DNA from: Chelatococcus sp. HY11 | GTDB taxonomy: Bacteria; Pseudomonadota; Alphaproteobacteria; Rhizobiales; Beijerinckiaceae | DNA: 64,000 nt | Reading direction: 5' to 3' | NCBI RefSeq assembly: GCF_018398335.1 | Contig: NZ_JAHBRX010000002.1 | Coordinates: 186,001 to 250,000, forward strand | Part shown: piece after piece, positions 25,605-33,906 of the stretch | Layout: each line of letters begins with the position of its first letter | Numbering within the stretch: the stretch's first letter is position 1 | Notes under the pieces: model-generated | The model's database searches: none | What the model was told of the DNA's origin: nothing | Seen by the model: only the letters and a program-made list of their open reading frames with translations | Made by a program: the position numbers and the translations under genes

Positions 25605-27008
25605 TCATCCCCGCAAATCGCGGACGAGCTTGATGGCCGCCTGGCGGAACATGCCTTCTGCCTCGGGCCCCACGAAGCAGGCCAGTTCCGTCTCGTAACC
25701 ACCCTCGCCATAAGAATGAGAGAGGGGGAGATAGCCTTCGGTGCCGTTGGTGTAGCCGCCCGTGAAGGTCGTGGTGAAAGGAGAAGCCTCGCGGATCGCC
25801 ATGCCGGTCGCCGCGAACAACTCGAGCGGCGCGGAAACCAGGACGGTATCGCCGATGCGGATCGCGCGGATCTCGATTGGTACCGTCGTCATCCCGAAGG
25901 CCCGCCGCGCCATGGTGAGCATGATATCGGCGCGCCGCGCGCGGAAATGCACGTCGGCGATAGCAGCGTGGTCGGCTGTCTCGCGATCAAGCCCCAGGAA
26001 TTCCGCGCGGGTGTCCGTCGCCCGCTGCTCAAGGGTTTCGATCGGCTCGAACGGACGCACGGGCAGGTCGACCGTCACCTGCGCCACAGCCAGCGGGGCC
26101 GGTGTGTCAGGCAGGACCTCGCGCCGCTTCATGCCGAGCGGCGCGCCGGATTCGACCACATGGCTGAAGACATCGCGATGGTTCAACGGTGATAGCGCGG
26201 TCAAGGCGCTCGCTGCATCGGCCGCTATACGGTTACCCATGCGCTCGGCGACGCGCACATCACCGGTCAGCGCTTCATAAGGAATCTGGTCGCCCGCGCA
26301 GCCCTGCAGGAAGAGGCAGGTGCCGCCAAGCAGAGCCTCCACGGACCGTTTCATGGCGCCCGGCCATTCGGCGCTGATGGCCGAATTCTGATGCGCCAGG
26401 ATGATGGGATGGGTGCCATAGCCCACGACGCTCGCGATGGTGTTGCCATCGAGATCATCGAAGCGCAGCACGGTGACGGTCGTATCGCGCTCGCCGCCGG
26501 GGTTGGGGCTGACCACGACGCGGCCCTCAGGCGTGCGGAAGCGCCGGTGCACGGTGACCTCGCTCTGGCCATAGCCGGAGGCGAAGCGGGCCGGCTGCAG
26601 TGTATCGCAGGCTGTCCTGGCCGCAGCGAGAATGGCCCCGACGGTTTTCTCGCGCCAGGCCGGCATCAGCTCCATGCCCGGCAAATCAGCGGACGCACCG
26701 TTGGTGGTTTCAGCATTCCAGACGGGCGCGCTGTGCGTATGCGTGAAGCCGAGGCTGATATGCGAGACCGGAATACCCGTCGCCTTGCCCAGCTGGCCCC
26801 GGATGTCGTCCGACACGGACGTCGGCAGGCCGGTCACGTCGATCTCCACGATCAGCACGCGCGTGCCGTCGTTGTCGAGGCAGAGCGCGGTCGCATTGAG
26901 AGGAATGTGAATGCGATCGGCCGTCTCCCGCGTGCGGGCGCCCCACAGGGTGTGGGGTATGCCCACGGGTGGCGTCATGTCCTGACGCGCAACTCCCACT
27001 TTCAGCAT
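25605..27008 (-). CDS. Neutral/alkaline ceramidase-like hydrolase, N-terminal domain only
   Basis: A 467-residue protein resembling the catalytic N-terminal domain of neutral/alkaline non-lysosomal ceramidases, zinc amidohydrolases that split N-acyl bonds. Family features are the VGVARQDMTPPVG start, GFTHTHSAP (zinc histidines), GTHPI and FLQGCAGDQ. The C-terminal immunoglobulin-like domain of true ceramidases is missing, and no signal peptide is seen, so it is probably cytoplasmic. GGGAG precedes the start by seven bases. It lies downstream of the IlvD-type dehydratase, same strand, in a sugar-acid locus. An amide- or ester-linked sugar-acid conjugate is a more likely substrate than ceramide (inference). 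Confidence 0.75.
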   Translation of the reverse strand: MLKVGVARQDMTPPVGIPHTLWGARTRETADRIHIPLNATALCLDNDGTRVLIVEIDVTGLPTSVSDDIRGQLGKATGIPVSHISLGFTHTHSAPVWNAETTNGASADLPGMELMPAWREKTVGAILAAARTACDTLQPARFASGYGQSEVTVHRRFRTPEGRVVVSPNPGGERDTTVTVLRFDDLDGNTIASVVGYGTHPIILAHQNSAISAEWPGAMKRSVEALLGGTCLFLQGCAGDQIPYEALTGDVRVAERMGNRIAADAASALTALSPLNHRDVFSHVVESGAPLGMKRREVLPDTPAPLAVAQVTVDLPVRPFEPIETLEQRATDTRAEFLGLDRETADHAAIADVHFRARRADIMLTMARRAFGMTTVPIEIRAIRIGDTVLVSAPLELFAATGMAIREASPFTTTFTGGYTNGTEGYLPLSHSYGEGGYETELACFVGPEAEGMFRQAAIKLVRDLRG

Positions 27009-27020
27009 GTCGTTCTCCCG

Positions 27021-27142
27021 TAGAGCATTTTCAGCAAAAGCGCGAAGCGTTCTTTCGCCTGAAAATCCGTAGAATAAAAGACCGTTAAATCAAAGACTTG
27101 GAGTATTTTCCGGTGAATCCGATTCCACCGGAAATACGCTCT
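27021..27142. repeat. Rhizobial-type mosaic intergenic repeat
   Basis: The block is bounded by inverted ends AGAGC (27022-27026) and GCTCT (27138-27142). It contains a first imperfect hairpin (ATTTTCAG...CTGAAAAT) and a second near-perfect one (27103-27137, GTATTTTCCGGTG with CACCGGAAATAC). The pattern fits the AGAGC-bounded mosaic elements common between rhizobial genes. Its right end touches the stop codon of the dehydratase. Confidence 0.6.
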
Positions 27143-28869
27143 CACACGTAGTCGCGGGCGACGGGCGCGCCGCGACAGCCCGCCAGGAAATTGAAGTCAC
27201 AGCCCTGGTCGGCCTGCAGGATCTGGTCGATGAAAAGGCGCTCGTAGCCGCTGGCCGGCGGTTCCGGCGCGACCCATTCCGCCCGCCGCGCGGCCAATTC
27301 TTCGTCCGTGACGTCGAGATGCAGGCGGTTGTTGAGCGCATCGAGCTCGATCATGTCGCCGTTGCGCACCAGGGCGAGCGGCCCGCCGACAGCGGCCTCC
27401 GGCGCGACATGCAGCACGACAGTGCCGTAAGCCGTGCCGCTCATCCGCGCGTCGGAAATGCGCACCATGTCGGTGACGCCGCGTTGCAACACCTTGCGCG
27501 GCAGGCCCATGTTGCCGACCTCGGGCATCCCGGGATAGCCGCGCGGTCCGCAGTTCTTCAGGACGAGGATGCAGGTCTCGTCCACGTCGAGATCGGGATC
27601 GTCGATACGCGCGTGGTAATCGTCGATGTCCTCGAAGACGACGGCCCGGCCGCGATGGGTGAGGAGCGCTGGTGTCGCCGCGGAGGGCTTCAGGATAGCT
27701 CCGTTCGGCGCGAGATTGCCGCGCAGAACCATAATGCCACCGTTGTCGGTCAGTCCGTTGTCCAGCGGACGGATGACCTCACTGCTTTCAATACGGGCGT
27801 TGCCGTTGTTCTCAGCGATGGTGCGGCCATTCACGGTCAGCGCGTCGCCGTGCAGCAGGCCGGCGTCGAGAAGCCGCCGCAGCACCGCCGGCATGCCGCC
27901 GGCATTGAAGAAATCCTCCATCAGGAAGCGGCCGGACGGCATGAGATCGACGATCGTCGGCACGTCGCGCCCAAGCCTGTCCCAGTCATCAAGGCTGAAC
28001 TCCACCCCAACACGCCCGGCGAGCGCCTGGAGATGGATGACCGCGTTGGTCGAACCGCCGATGGCGGCATTGGCCCGGATCGCGTTTTCGAAAGCCTTGC
28101 GAGTCAGGATCTTCGACATGCGAAGATCATCGTTGACCATCTCCACGATCCGACGGCCGCTCATGAAGGCGAGCACGCGGCGGCGTGCGTCGACTGAGGG
28201 AATCGCCGCGTTGCCGGGAAGCGTCATGCCCATGGTCTCGGAGAGGCTCGCCATGGTCGAGGCGGTTCCCATGGTGTTGCAGGTGCCGGGAGAGCGGCTC
28301 ATGGCGCTTTCAGCGGCCGTGAACTCCTCCTCGGAGATGATGCCGGCGCGCATCTCTTCGCTCAGCCTCCAGACATCCGTGCCGGAGCCGAGCATGCGCC
28401 CCATGAAGCTGCCGCTCAGCATCGGGCCGGCGGAAACGAGGATGGCCGGGAGGTCGCAGCTTGCCGCCCCCATCAGGAGCGCCGGGGTGGTCTTGTCGCA
28501 GCCGACAAGCAGCACGACACCGTCGACGGGATTGGCGCGGATGCCTTCCTCCACCTCGATCGCCGCGAGATTGCGGAACATCATGGCGGTCGGCCGCATG
28601 TTAGATTCGCCCAGTGACATCACCGGGAATTCAACGGGGAAGCCTCCGGCCTCATAGACTCCGCGCTTCACTTGCTCCGCGAGGTCGCGCAGCTGGCCGT
28701 TGCAGGGGGTGAGCTCGGACCAGGTATTGCAGATGCCGATGACCGGGCGGCCATCGAAAAGATGGGGCGCGAAGCCCTGGTTCTTCATCCAGCTTCGATG
28801 GATGAAGGCACCTTTTTCATGCCCGCCGAACCATTCGGCGGAGCGCAGGCGTTTTGGTAATCCCGACAT
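27142..28869 (-). CDS. IlvD/Edd-family dehydratase, probable sugar-acid dehydratase
   Basis: Iron-sulfur dehydratase of 575 residues. It has the three cysteines expected for a [2Fe-2S] cluster: Cys56 (ELTPCNG), Cys123 (VGCDKTTPA) and Cys196 (RSPGTCNTMG), with spacings close to L-arabinonate dehydratase (59/127/200). The lysine after Cys123-Asp is the metal-site lysine. Length and the NTWSELTPCN block favour the arabinonate/xylonate branch over biosynthetic IlvD. It would convert an aldonic acid to a 2-keto-3-deoxy acid, which the RraA-type aldolase could cleave (inference). First gene of a minus-strand operon, divergent from its likely LacI regulator. Confidence 0.88.
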   Translation of the reverse strand: MSGLPKRLRSAEWFGGHEKGAFIHRSWMKNQGFAPHLFDGRPVIGICNTWSELTPCNGQLRDLAEQVKRGVYEAGGFPVEFPVMSLGESNMRPTAMMFRNLAAIEVEEGIRANPVDGVVLLVGCDKTTPALLMGAASCDLPAILVSAGPMLSGSFMGRMLGSGTDVWRLSEEMRAGIISEEEFTAAESAMSRSPGTCNTMGTASTMASLSETMGMTLPGNAAIPSVDARRRVLAFMSGRRIVEMVNDDLRMSKILTRKAFENAIRANAAIGGSTNAVIHLQALAGRVGVEFSLDDWDRLGRDVPTIVDLMPSGRFLMEDFFNAGGMPAVLRRLLDAGLLHGDALTVNGRTIAENNGNARIESSEVIRPLDNGLTDNGGIMVLRGNLAPNGAILKPSAATPALLTHRGRAVVFEDIDDYHARIDDPDLDVDETCILVLKNCGPRGYPGMPEVGNMGLPRKVLQRGVTDMVRISDARMSGTAYGTVVLHVAPEAAVGGPLALVRNGDMIELDALNNRLHLDVTDEELAARRAEWVAPEPPASGYERLFIDQILQADQGCDFNFLAGCRGAPVARDYV

Positions 28870-28918
28870 GGAAGCCTCGTTGCGGAAGGTCTCGTTCTTG
28901 AAACGGCAGCTTCCAAGA

Positions 28919-28947
28919 TTTCTAAATATGATTTATCGTTAAATCAA
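28919..28947 (-). promoter_or_regulatory. Candidate promoter of the dehydratase operon
   Basis: On the minus strand, TTGATT (complement of 28942-28947), a 17-bp spacer, and TAGAAA (complement of 28919-28924): four of six matches each. The palindrome at 28929-28946 covers the -35 and the spacer, so a bound repressor would block polymerase. Confidence 0.45.
28929..28946. promoter_or_regulatory. LacI-type operator (site 2, perfect palindrome)
   Basis: TGATTTATCGTTAAATCA has perfect 7-bp arms TGATTTA and TAAATCA around TCGT. It lies between the divergent dehydratase and LacI-type regulator genes, 59 bp from each start. A near copy (16 of 18) is at 21193-21210. Confidence 0.7.
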
Positions 28948-29005
28948 GATGGCTTGAAGGGGCCGTGCCGAATAGGGATGGCGAGGTCGTAGCGAAGCAT
29001 TGTAG

Positions 29006-30130
29006 ATGAACGTGATGAGCAAGAAGCCCGTTGCTGCGCGCCAGACACAGCCGAGCCTACGCCATGTGGCGGAGCGTGCGAACGTGTCGGTGATGACCGT
29101 GTCCAACGTCATCAATGGACGCATGGCACGTGTGGGCAAGGAGGTTGCCGAGCGGGTCCGCGCGGCGATCGAAGAGCTTGGCTACCGCCCGCAACGCAGC
29201 GGCCGAAGCCTGCGGCTGCAGCGCGAGTTCGCGCTGGGCCTGACGGTGATGCATCCGGACCGCCGCTTCCTCGACGATCCCTATATCACGCAGGTCGCCG
29301 CGGGCATGAGCAACTACCTCGCGACAATAGGCTACGGCCTCATGGTCAATGGCCTGCAGGACAGGGAAGCCCTGGCCACCTTCGTAGGCCGCAGCACGGG
29401 CTACGACGGTTTCGCGGTCATGGTGTCCGGAGGGCGTGAGGAACGCATCTCGACCTATCGGACGCTCGCGCAGCTCAACTTGCCTATGCTGATCGTGCAG
29501 GATCTGCCGCCGGAGGATATGACGGCGGCTAGCTCGATACGCCAGGATGACAAGGGCGGCGCGGCGGCGTTGACAGAGGAGCTGTTGCGCCGAAACGTCC
29601 GCCGTCTTTTATGCGTCATGCCACGCCAGATCTGGCCAGGAACGGAGCAACGAGCCGCCGGCATTGCTGAGGCGGCACGCCCCCGGATCGCCGCCGGACA
29701 GCTTACGGTCGACTATCTCACCACGCATGAGGAAGATTTTGAGACCTCGGTCGAGGAAATCGTCGCCCGGCTTCAGCAGGGACCGCCTCCGGACGCGATC
29801 ATGGGCGGCAACGACCAACTTGGCCTCGCGGCTATCCAGGCCGCCACGCGCTGTGGCTTCGAGGTGCCGCGCGACATCATGGTGACCGGCTTCAACGCCT
29901 TCTGGTTTCGCAAATTTTCGACCCCCGTGCTCAGCAGTGTGACGTCTCCGGCTTATGAGATCGGCCTGGAGGCCGCGCAGATGCTGGTCGGGGCTATCAA
30001 CGGCGAGGAGCCCGGCGGCCAGCACAAGCTCCTGCCGGTCCATCCCGCCGCTGGTGGATCGATCCGCCCGGCGGCCGGCGGTAGCGCCGATTTGGAAGAT
30101 GATGGGCCTCGGCGATCAAGGGATAGATGA
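29006..30130 (+). CDS. LacI-family transcriptional regulator
   Basis: A 374-residue repressor. The helix-turn-helix is near residues 16-40 (LRHVAERANVSVMTVSNVING) and is followed by the hinge helix (RPQRSGRSLRL) and a periplasmic-binding-protein-like sensor domain. It is divergent from the dehydratase with a perfect palindrome between them, and the same motif lies before the RraA-type gene. It probably controls both arms of the 21-30 kb locus and itself. No strong ribosome site decides between the starts at 29006 and 29015. The C-terminal ~25 residues (GGSIRPAAGG...) look like a low-complexity tail. Confidence 0.9.
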   Translation: MNVMSKKPVAARQTQPSLRHVAERANVSVMTVSNVINGRMARVGKEVAERVRAAIEELGYRPQRSGRSLRLQREFALGLTVMHPDRRFLDDPYITQVAAGMSNYLATIGYGLMVNGLQDREALATFVGRSTGYDGFAVMVSGGREERISTYRTLAQLNLPMLIVQDLPPEDMTAASSIRQDDKGGAAALTEELLRRNVRRLLCVMPRQIWPGTEQRAAGIAEAARPRIAAGQLTVDYLTTHEEDFETSVEEIVARLQQGPPPDAIMGGNDQLGLAAIQAATRCGFEVPRDIMVTGFNAFWFRKFSTPVLSSVTSPAYEIGLEAAQMLVGAINGEEPGGQHKLLPVHPAAGGSIRPAAGGSADLEDDGPRRSRDR

Positions 30131-30206
30131 GAGTCGAGAGCTTCATTTCTAGAATGGATGGAATAGGCGTTAGAATGCGCTGTTGATTTCTGCTCTGGAA
30201 GGGATC

Positions 30207-31118
30207 ATGGAGCGTCTCGATTGCGACCGCATGTTCGTGGCGGTGCTTGATGCCGGCAGCTTTGCTGCCGCCGCGCGGCGGCTCGGCACCAGCAGCGGGC
30301 ATGCCTCGAAGCTCATTTCGAAGCTTGAGGCCGACCTTGGCGTCCAGCTCCTCAAGCGCACGACGCGGGCGCTTTCGCCGACGGAGGTCGGCCAAGCCTA
30401 TTATGAGCGCATCAAGACATTGCTCGATGAGTTCGATGCGCTTGACGCCTCCGTGCGCAACGCCTCGGGTGCCCCGGCAGGGCGGCTGCGGTTGACGGCG
30501 CCGCTATCCTTCGGCGCCACGCAGCTCGTACCGCTGCTCCTGGACTTCGCGCGGGCCTTCCCCGAGATCCAGCTCGATGTGAGCTTCTCGGATCGCGTTG
30601 TAAATCTCGTCGACGAGGGTTTCGACGCCGCGATCCGGATTGGCAAGCCCGGGGACAGCAGCCTCATCGCGCGACGACTGTGCGATGTCCGGGTCGTGCT
30701 GGTGGCCTCGCAGTCCTATGTCGCAGCCCGCGGGAGCCCCCGTCATCCCGATGAGCTCGGCGCGCATGAATGCATCATCGACGCCAATTTCCGCGATCCC
30801 TTTAACTGGCCATTCCGCCAGGGGGACGGCACCGCCTTGCTGGTGCCGGTTTCTGGACGACTACGCTTCTCCAACGGCGAGGCGTGCCTTGCGGCTGCGG
30901 AGGCCGGCTTCGGCATCGCCTATGTGCCAAGCTTCATCGCTGGTCCCAGTCTGCGCGCGGGCCGTGTTGAGCCCCTCCTGCCCGCCATGGAAATGCAGCC
31001 GCATGGCCTGTTCGCGCTCTATCCTCCGGGCCGGCATCTGGCGCTGAAGGTGCGCGCGCTGGTCGATTATCTCGTGACGTGTTTTCGGGGCAAGCCAGCG
31101 TGGGACGAGGGGTGGTAG
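30207..31118 (+). CDS. LysR-family transcriptional regulator
   Basis: A 303-residue regulator: N-terminal winged helix-turn-helix (SFAAAARRLGTSSGHASKLISKLE, residues 20-43), then the two-lobed effector domain. GGAAGGG just before the ATG at 30207 sets the start; a TTG 24 bases upstream is in frame but lacks support. Its ALSPTEVGQAYYER segment fits the LysR branch that often neighbours quinone- or aromatic-stress genes. It reads towards the DoxX-VOC pair 131 bp downstream and may control it (inference). Confidence 0.9.
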   Translation: MERLDCDRMFVAVLDAGSFAAAARRLGTSSGHASKLISKLEADLGVQLLKRTTRALSPTEVGQAYYERIKTLLDEFDALDASVRNASGAPAGRLRLTAPLSFGATQLVPLLLDFARAFPEIQLDVSFSDRVVNLVDEGFDAAIRIGKPGDSSLIARRLCDVRVVLVASQSYVAARGSPRHPDELGAHECIIDANFRDPFNWPFRQGDGTALLVPVSGRLRFSNGEACLAAAEAGFGIAYVPSFIAGPSLRAGRVEPLLPAMEMQPHGLFALYPPGRHLALKVRALVDYLVTCFRGKPAWDEGW

Positions 31119-31249
31119 CGCCAACAGAGCCGACGGGATTGCTTCCAAATTGGAAGGAAAGCGCGCCATCCCGGCCCGCTAATCATTCCCGACGGCAGGG
31201 CGCATTCTACTGCCACCAACACAAGCGCCTCCCCCAAAGGAAATGGACC

Positions 31250-31663
31250 ATGTCCGATTCTCGTACCGCCCCCTACGCCGCCCTTGTTCTGCGGCTTGTG
31301 CTCGGTGTGCTGTTTCTCGCGCATGCGGGTCTTAAGCTCTTCGTCTTCACACCTGCCGGAACCGCCGCCTTTTTCGGTTCCCTTGGCCTGCCGGGTTGGC
31401 TCGCCTATGTCACAATCGCCTGGGAGATTGTCGGCGCCCTGGCTCTCATTCTCGGCGTCTGGCCACGCCTTGTCGCGATCCTGATGATTCCCGTCCTGCT
31501 CGGGGCCATCTTTACGGTTCACGGTCCTGCCGGCTTCTTCTTCACCAATCCAAACGGCGGTTGGGAATTTCTTGGCCTGTGGGTCGCCGGCCTCGCGGCG
31601 CTCGCGCTGATCGGCGACGGCGCGTTCGCCCTGAAGCCGACCACCTCGCGCTCGGCCATCTGA
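31250..31663 (+). CDS. DoxX-family membrane protein (CatD-like)
   Basis: A 137-residue membrane protein with four hydrophobic segments (near residues 10-30, 45-65, 70-90 and 105-125). The DoxX-family motif GVLFLAHAGLKLF is in the first. AAAGGAAA precedes the ATG. DoxX proteins are thought to act with quinone or thiosulfate redox partners; in Bacillus the DoxX protein CatD is encoded with the dioxygenase CatE. Here a VOC dioxygenase-like gene follows 89 bp downstream, the same pairing. It is not the thiosulfate-quinone oxidoreductase DoxD, because no partner gene is present. Confidence 0.85.
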   Translation: MSDSRTAPYAALVLRLVLGVLFLAHAGLKLFVFTPAGTAAFFGSLGLPGWLAYVTIAWEIVGALALILGVWPRLVAILMIPVLLGAIFTVHGPAGFFFTNPNGGWEFLGLWVAGLAALALIGDGAFALKPTTSRSAI

Positions 31664-31752
31664 TCCGCCCTTAGCGGCGCAAACCCTGTTGCCCCTCGCA
31701 CGGACATTGCCGAAGCGTGGGGCATCCTACAGCCCAAGCAGGAGCATGCATC

Positions 31753-32583
31753 ATGACAACGCCATCAACGCTCGCCATGGGCCGTGTCGCATTGACCGTC
31801 AATGATCTCGACGGTGTCAGCGCGTTCTATCAACGCGCCGTCGGGCTTCATCTTCTGCGGGGCAACAGCGAAATGGCCGAACTGGGAGCCGGCGATGCCG
31901 TGCTGCTCGAGCTGCGCCGTGACAAGGCCGCGCGCCGCCGCACGCCGCGCGAGGCCGGACTGTTTCATACCGCCTTCCTGCTTCCCACACGTGCCGACCT
32001 CGGACGTTGGGCGCGCAACGCCGGCAGCACCCGGACACCCGTCGTCGGTGCGTCCGATCACGATGTCAGCGAGGCGATCTATCTCTCCGACCCGGAGGGT
32101 AACGGGGTCGAAATCTACGCCGACCGCCCTGCTGGCAGCTGGCACTGGACGGACGGCGTCGTGGCGATGTCCACGAAGCCGCTCGACATCGAGGGGCTTG
32201 TGGCAAGTGCCGGCGACGAAGCGTGGAGAGGCTTCCCCGAAGGCGCGAAGGTCGGGCATGTCCATCTTCAGGTGGGCGCGCTCCCGCCGGCCGAGGCTTT
32301 CTATAGCGAGACGCTGGGGCTCGACATTACATGTCGTTACCAGGGCGGCACCTTCTATGCCGCGGATGGATATCACCACCATATCGCGACCAATATCTGG
32401 AACAGCCGGGGGGCGACTGAACGCTCCTATCCCTCGACCGGCCTTGCGGACTTCGAAATTCACGTGGCGCCGTCGCGCCTTGCAGCCGTCAGCAGCCCGC
32501 TCGGGTGCACGAATGTGGCGTCGCCCGCGCACCTTGATCTCCGGGATCCCTGGGGCACAGCGATCACGCTGCTCGTACGTTGA
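31753..32583 (+). CDS. VOC-family ring-cleaving dioxygenase (CatE-like)
   Basis: A 276-residue protein with two VOC modules. Module 1 starts MGRVALTVNDLDGVSAFYQRAVGL and ends in DPEGNGVEIYADRP. Module 2 starts VGHVHLQVG (metal His) and has DGYHHHIATNIW (second His). The SEAIYLSDPEGNG block is typical of CatE-type catechol 2,3-dioxygenases. CAGGAG about nine bases before ATG 31753 sets the start. A paralogue with a Tat-type leader is at 55073. Likely role: extradiol cleavage of catechols or hydroquinones; exact substrate unknown. Confidence 0.85.
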   Translation: MTTPSTLAMGRVALTVNDLDGVSAFYQRAVGLHLLRGNSEMAELGAGDAVLLELRRDKAARRRTPREAGLFHTAFLLPTRADLGRWARNAGSTRTPVVGASDHDVSEAIYLSDPEGNGVEIYADRPAGSWHWTDGVVAMSTKPLDIEGLVASAGDEAWRGFPEGAKVGHVHLQVGALPPAEAFYSETLGLDITCRYQGGTFYAADGYHHHIATNIWNSRGATERSYPSTGLADFEIHVAPSRLAAVSSPLGCTNVASPAHLDLRDPWGTAITLLVR

Positions 32584-32717
32584 TCTGCGCAGAAGCACGA
32601 GACGCGAAGGCGTTGCCCTGGCTGGCGCCTTCCTGCAGCGCGCATTCGCGACGGAAGACCCTACAGAACGGGTTTAACGCGCGTCTCGGATCTTTCACGT
32701 TCTGGATTTTTTCAAGC

Positions 32718-32748
32718 GGAGCAAGTCCGCAACAGACGGACTTGCTCC
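32718..32748. terminator. Hairpin between convergent genes
   Basis: A perfect 12-bp stem GGAGCAAGTCCG / CGGACTTGCTCC (32718-32729 and 32737-32748) around a 7-base loop. It lies between the ends of the VOC and FMN-reductase genes. No U-tract follows on either strand, so it is a weak or Rho-assisted terminator candidate. Confidence 0.5.
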
Positions 32749-32790
32749 ATGGTTGGCAGGCGCCACGCCACCTTTCAGCCTGGACGCCAC

Positions 32791-33336
32791 CTATTTCGTC
32801 TTGACGATCCAGGCGGCGAAGCGGTCGATAAACGTATTCAGAAATGCTTTCGTGCTCTCGTCTGCCACCTCGTTGGCGCTGTCGAAAAGCTCGGGCTTGT
32901 AGCAGAAATAGACCTCAGGCTGGCCCAACAGTGCCATGCCGCAGACCGTGACGAGGCCTTTGAGCTCATTCTGCGCCACGGCTGCTCCAATTACGCCCGG
33001 GGAAGCACCGATGATCGCCGCGGGCTTGCCTGCCCAGGAATTCTTGCCCCAGGGGCGCGTGCCCCAGTCGATCGCGTTTTTGATCGCCGGTGAGAATGTC
33101 CTGTTGTATTCCGGCGTCACGAAGAGGACAGCGTCGGCGGCCTCGACATCGGATTTCATGCGAAGGACCGCTTCCGGCGGCGACTGCCAGAGATCGTCGT
33201 TGTAAAGCGGCAAATCCCCAATTTGCACAAAGTTGAAATTGAGGCGATCACTCGCCAGCTTACCAATGCTCTCGGCAAATTTGCGATTGATGGAGTCCCG
33301 ACGCAGGGAGCCAACGATGACGGCGACATTTTGCAT
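32791..33336 (-). CDS. NADPH-dependent FMN reductase / azoreductase-like flavoprotein
   Basis: A 181-residue flavodoxin-fold protein. The FMN phosphate loop GSLRRDSINRK lies near residues 9-19 and the PEYNRTFSPAIKNAIDW block near residue 75 is typical of the NADPH-dependent FMN reductase family (ChrR/azoreductase/quinone reductase). It is divergent from an HxlR regulator with 91 bp between them, a common pairing. Two-electron quinone reduction is the most likely role in this context (inference). Confidence 0.88.
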   Translation of the reverse strand: MQNVAVIVGSLRRDSINRKFAESIGKLASDRLNFNFVQIGDLPLYNDDLWQSPPEAVLRMKSDVEAADAVLFVTPEYNRTFSPAIKNAIDWGTRPWGKNSWAGKPAAIIGASPGVIGAAVAQNELKGLVTVCGMALLGQPEVYFCYKPELFDSANEVADESTKAFLNTFIDRFAAWIVKTK

Positions 33337-33347
33337 GGCAAACTCTG

Positions 33348-33371
33348 TATAAATTGGAAACTCAGTTTATA
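33348..33371. promoter_or_regulatory. AT-rich inverted repeat between FMN reductase and hxlR-type gene
   Basis: TATAAA (33348-33353) and TTTATA (33366-33371) form an inverted repeat with a 12-bp spacer in an otherwise GC-rich region, inside the 91-bp divergent promoter. A candidate binding site for the HxlR regulator. The arms are short, so chance similarity is possible. Confidence 0.4.
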
Positions 33372-33427
33372 TTAGAGACTAAAGAAACTCCCGCAAGACG
33401 GCACGTTGCCGTTACCAAGGCACCTCG

Positions 33428-33799
33428 ATGAAACCTACTGCCGTCCACTCACCTGGCAAATGCCACAAGGCCAACGAGGTCATAGCGCTGATCGGTGACA
33501 AATGGACGGTGCATATCGTCATGTTGCTCGCAACCGGGAAGCAGCGTTTCAGCGAGATTGAACGTTCTGTGGACGGCATTTCGCGCAAGATGCTGACGAC
33601 GACGTTGCGTGGCCTGGAGCGTGACGGCTACGTGACCCGTCGCGTGTTTCCGACGATTCCCCCGCGCGTCGAATACGAGCTCACCCCCTTCGGACATGAG
33701 CTATCGAGCCCGCTACGTGCGCTCGGGGATTGGGCGGCGGCCAACCATGAACGGGTGCTGGACGCCCGCCAAGCGTACGATCATCGCGAGGCTGTCTGA
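33428..33799 (+). CDS. HxlR-family (DUF24) redox regulator with a single cysteine
   Basis: A 123-residue winged-helix regulator. The family block CHKANEVIALIGDKWTVHIV starts with Cys12, the only cysteine in the protein and the position of the conserved redox cysteine of YodB/CatR-type regulators. ISRKMLTTTLRGLERDGYV is the recognition helix and wing. In Bacillus, such one-Cys regulators sense quinones and control azoreductase and catDE. The neighbours here (FMN reductase, DoxX, VOC) fit that model. Likely represses the divergent reductase and itself. Confidence 0.9.
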   Translation: MKPTAVHSPGKCHKANEVIALIGDKWTVHIVMLLATGKQRFSEIERSVDGISRKMLTTTLRGLERDGYVTRRVFPTIPPRVEYELTPFGHELSSPLRALGDWAAANHERVLDARQAYDHREAV

Positions 33800-33906
33800 G
33801 GGTGGAAAAAACCTGGTGCAAAAGACATCGCCCAGGCCGCCGCTCCTCTCAAACGTCCCGTCCCATTCGCTTGTGACCCTTCGCTGGCCTTTTTTGGAGC
33901 ATCGAC

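Noticed and set aside
27075-27092. Third copy of the LacI palindrome (CGTTAAATCA match) before the ceramidase-like gene
   Set aside because: Only one half matches (13 of 18) and it lies inside the AGAGC...GCTCT mosaic repeat, whose internal sequence commonly includes a GTTAAATCAAAG-like string. More likely coincidence.
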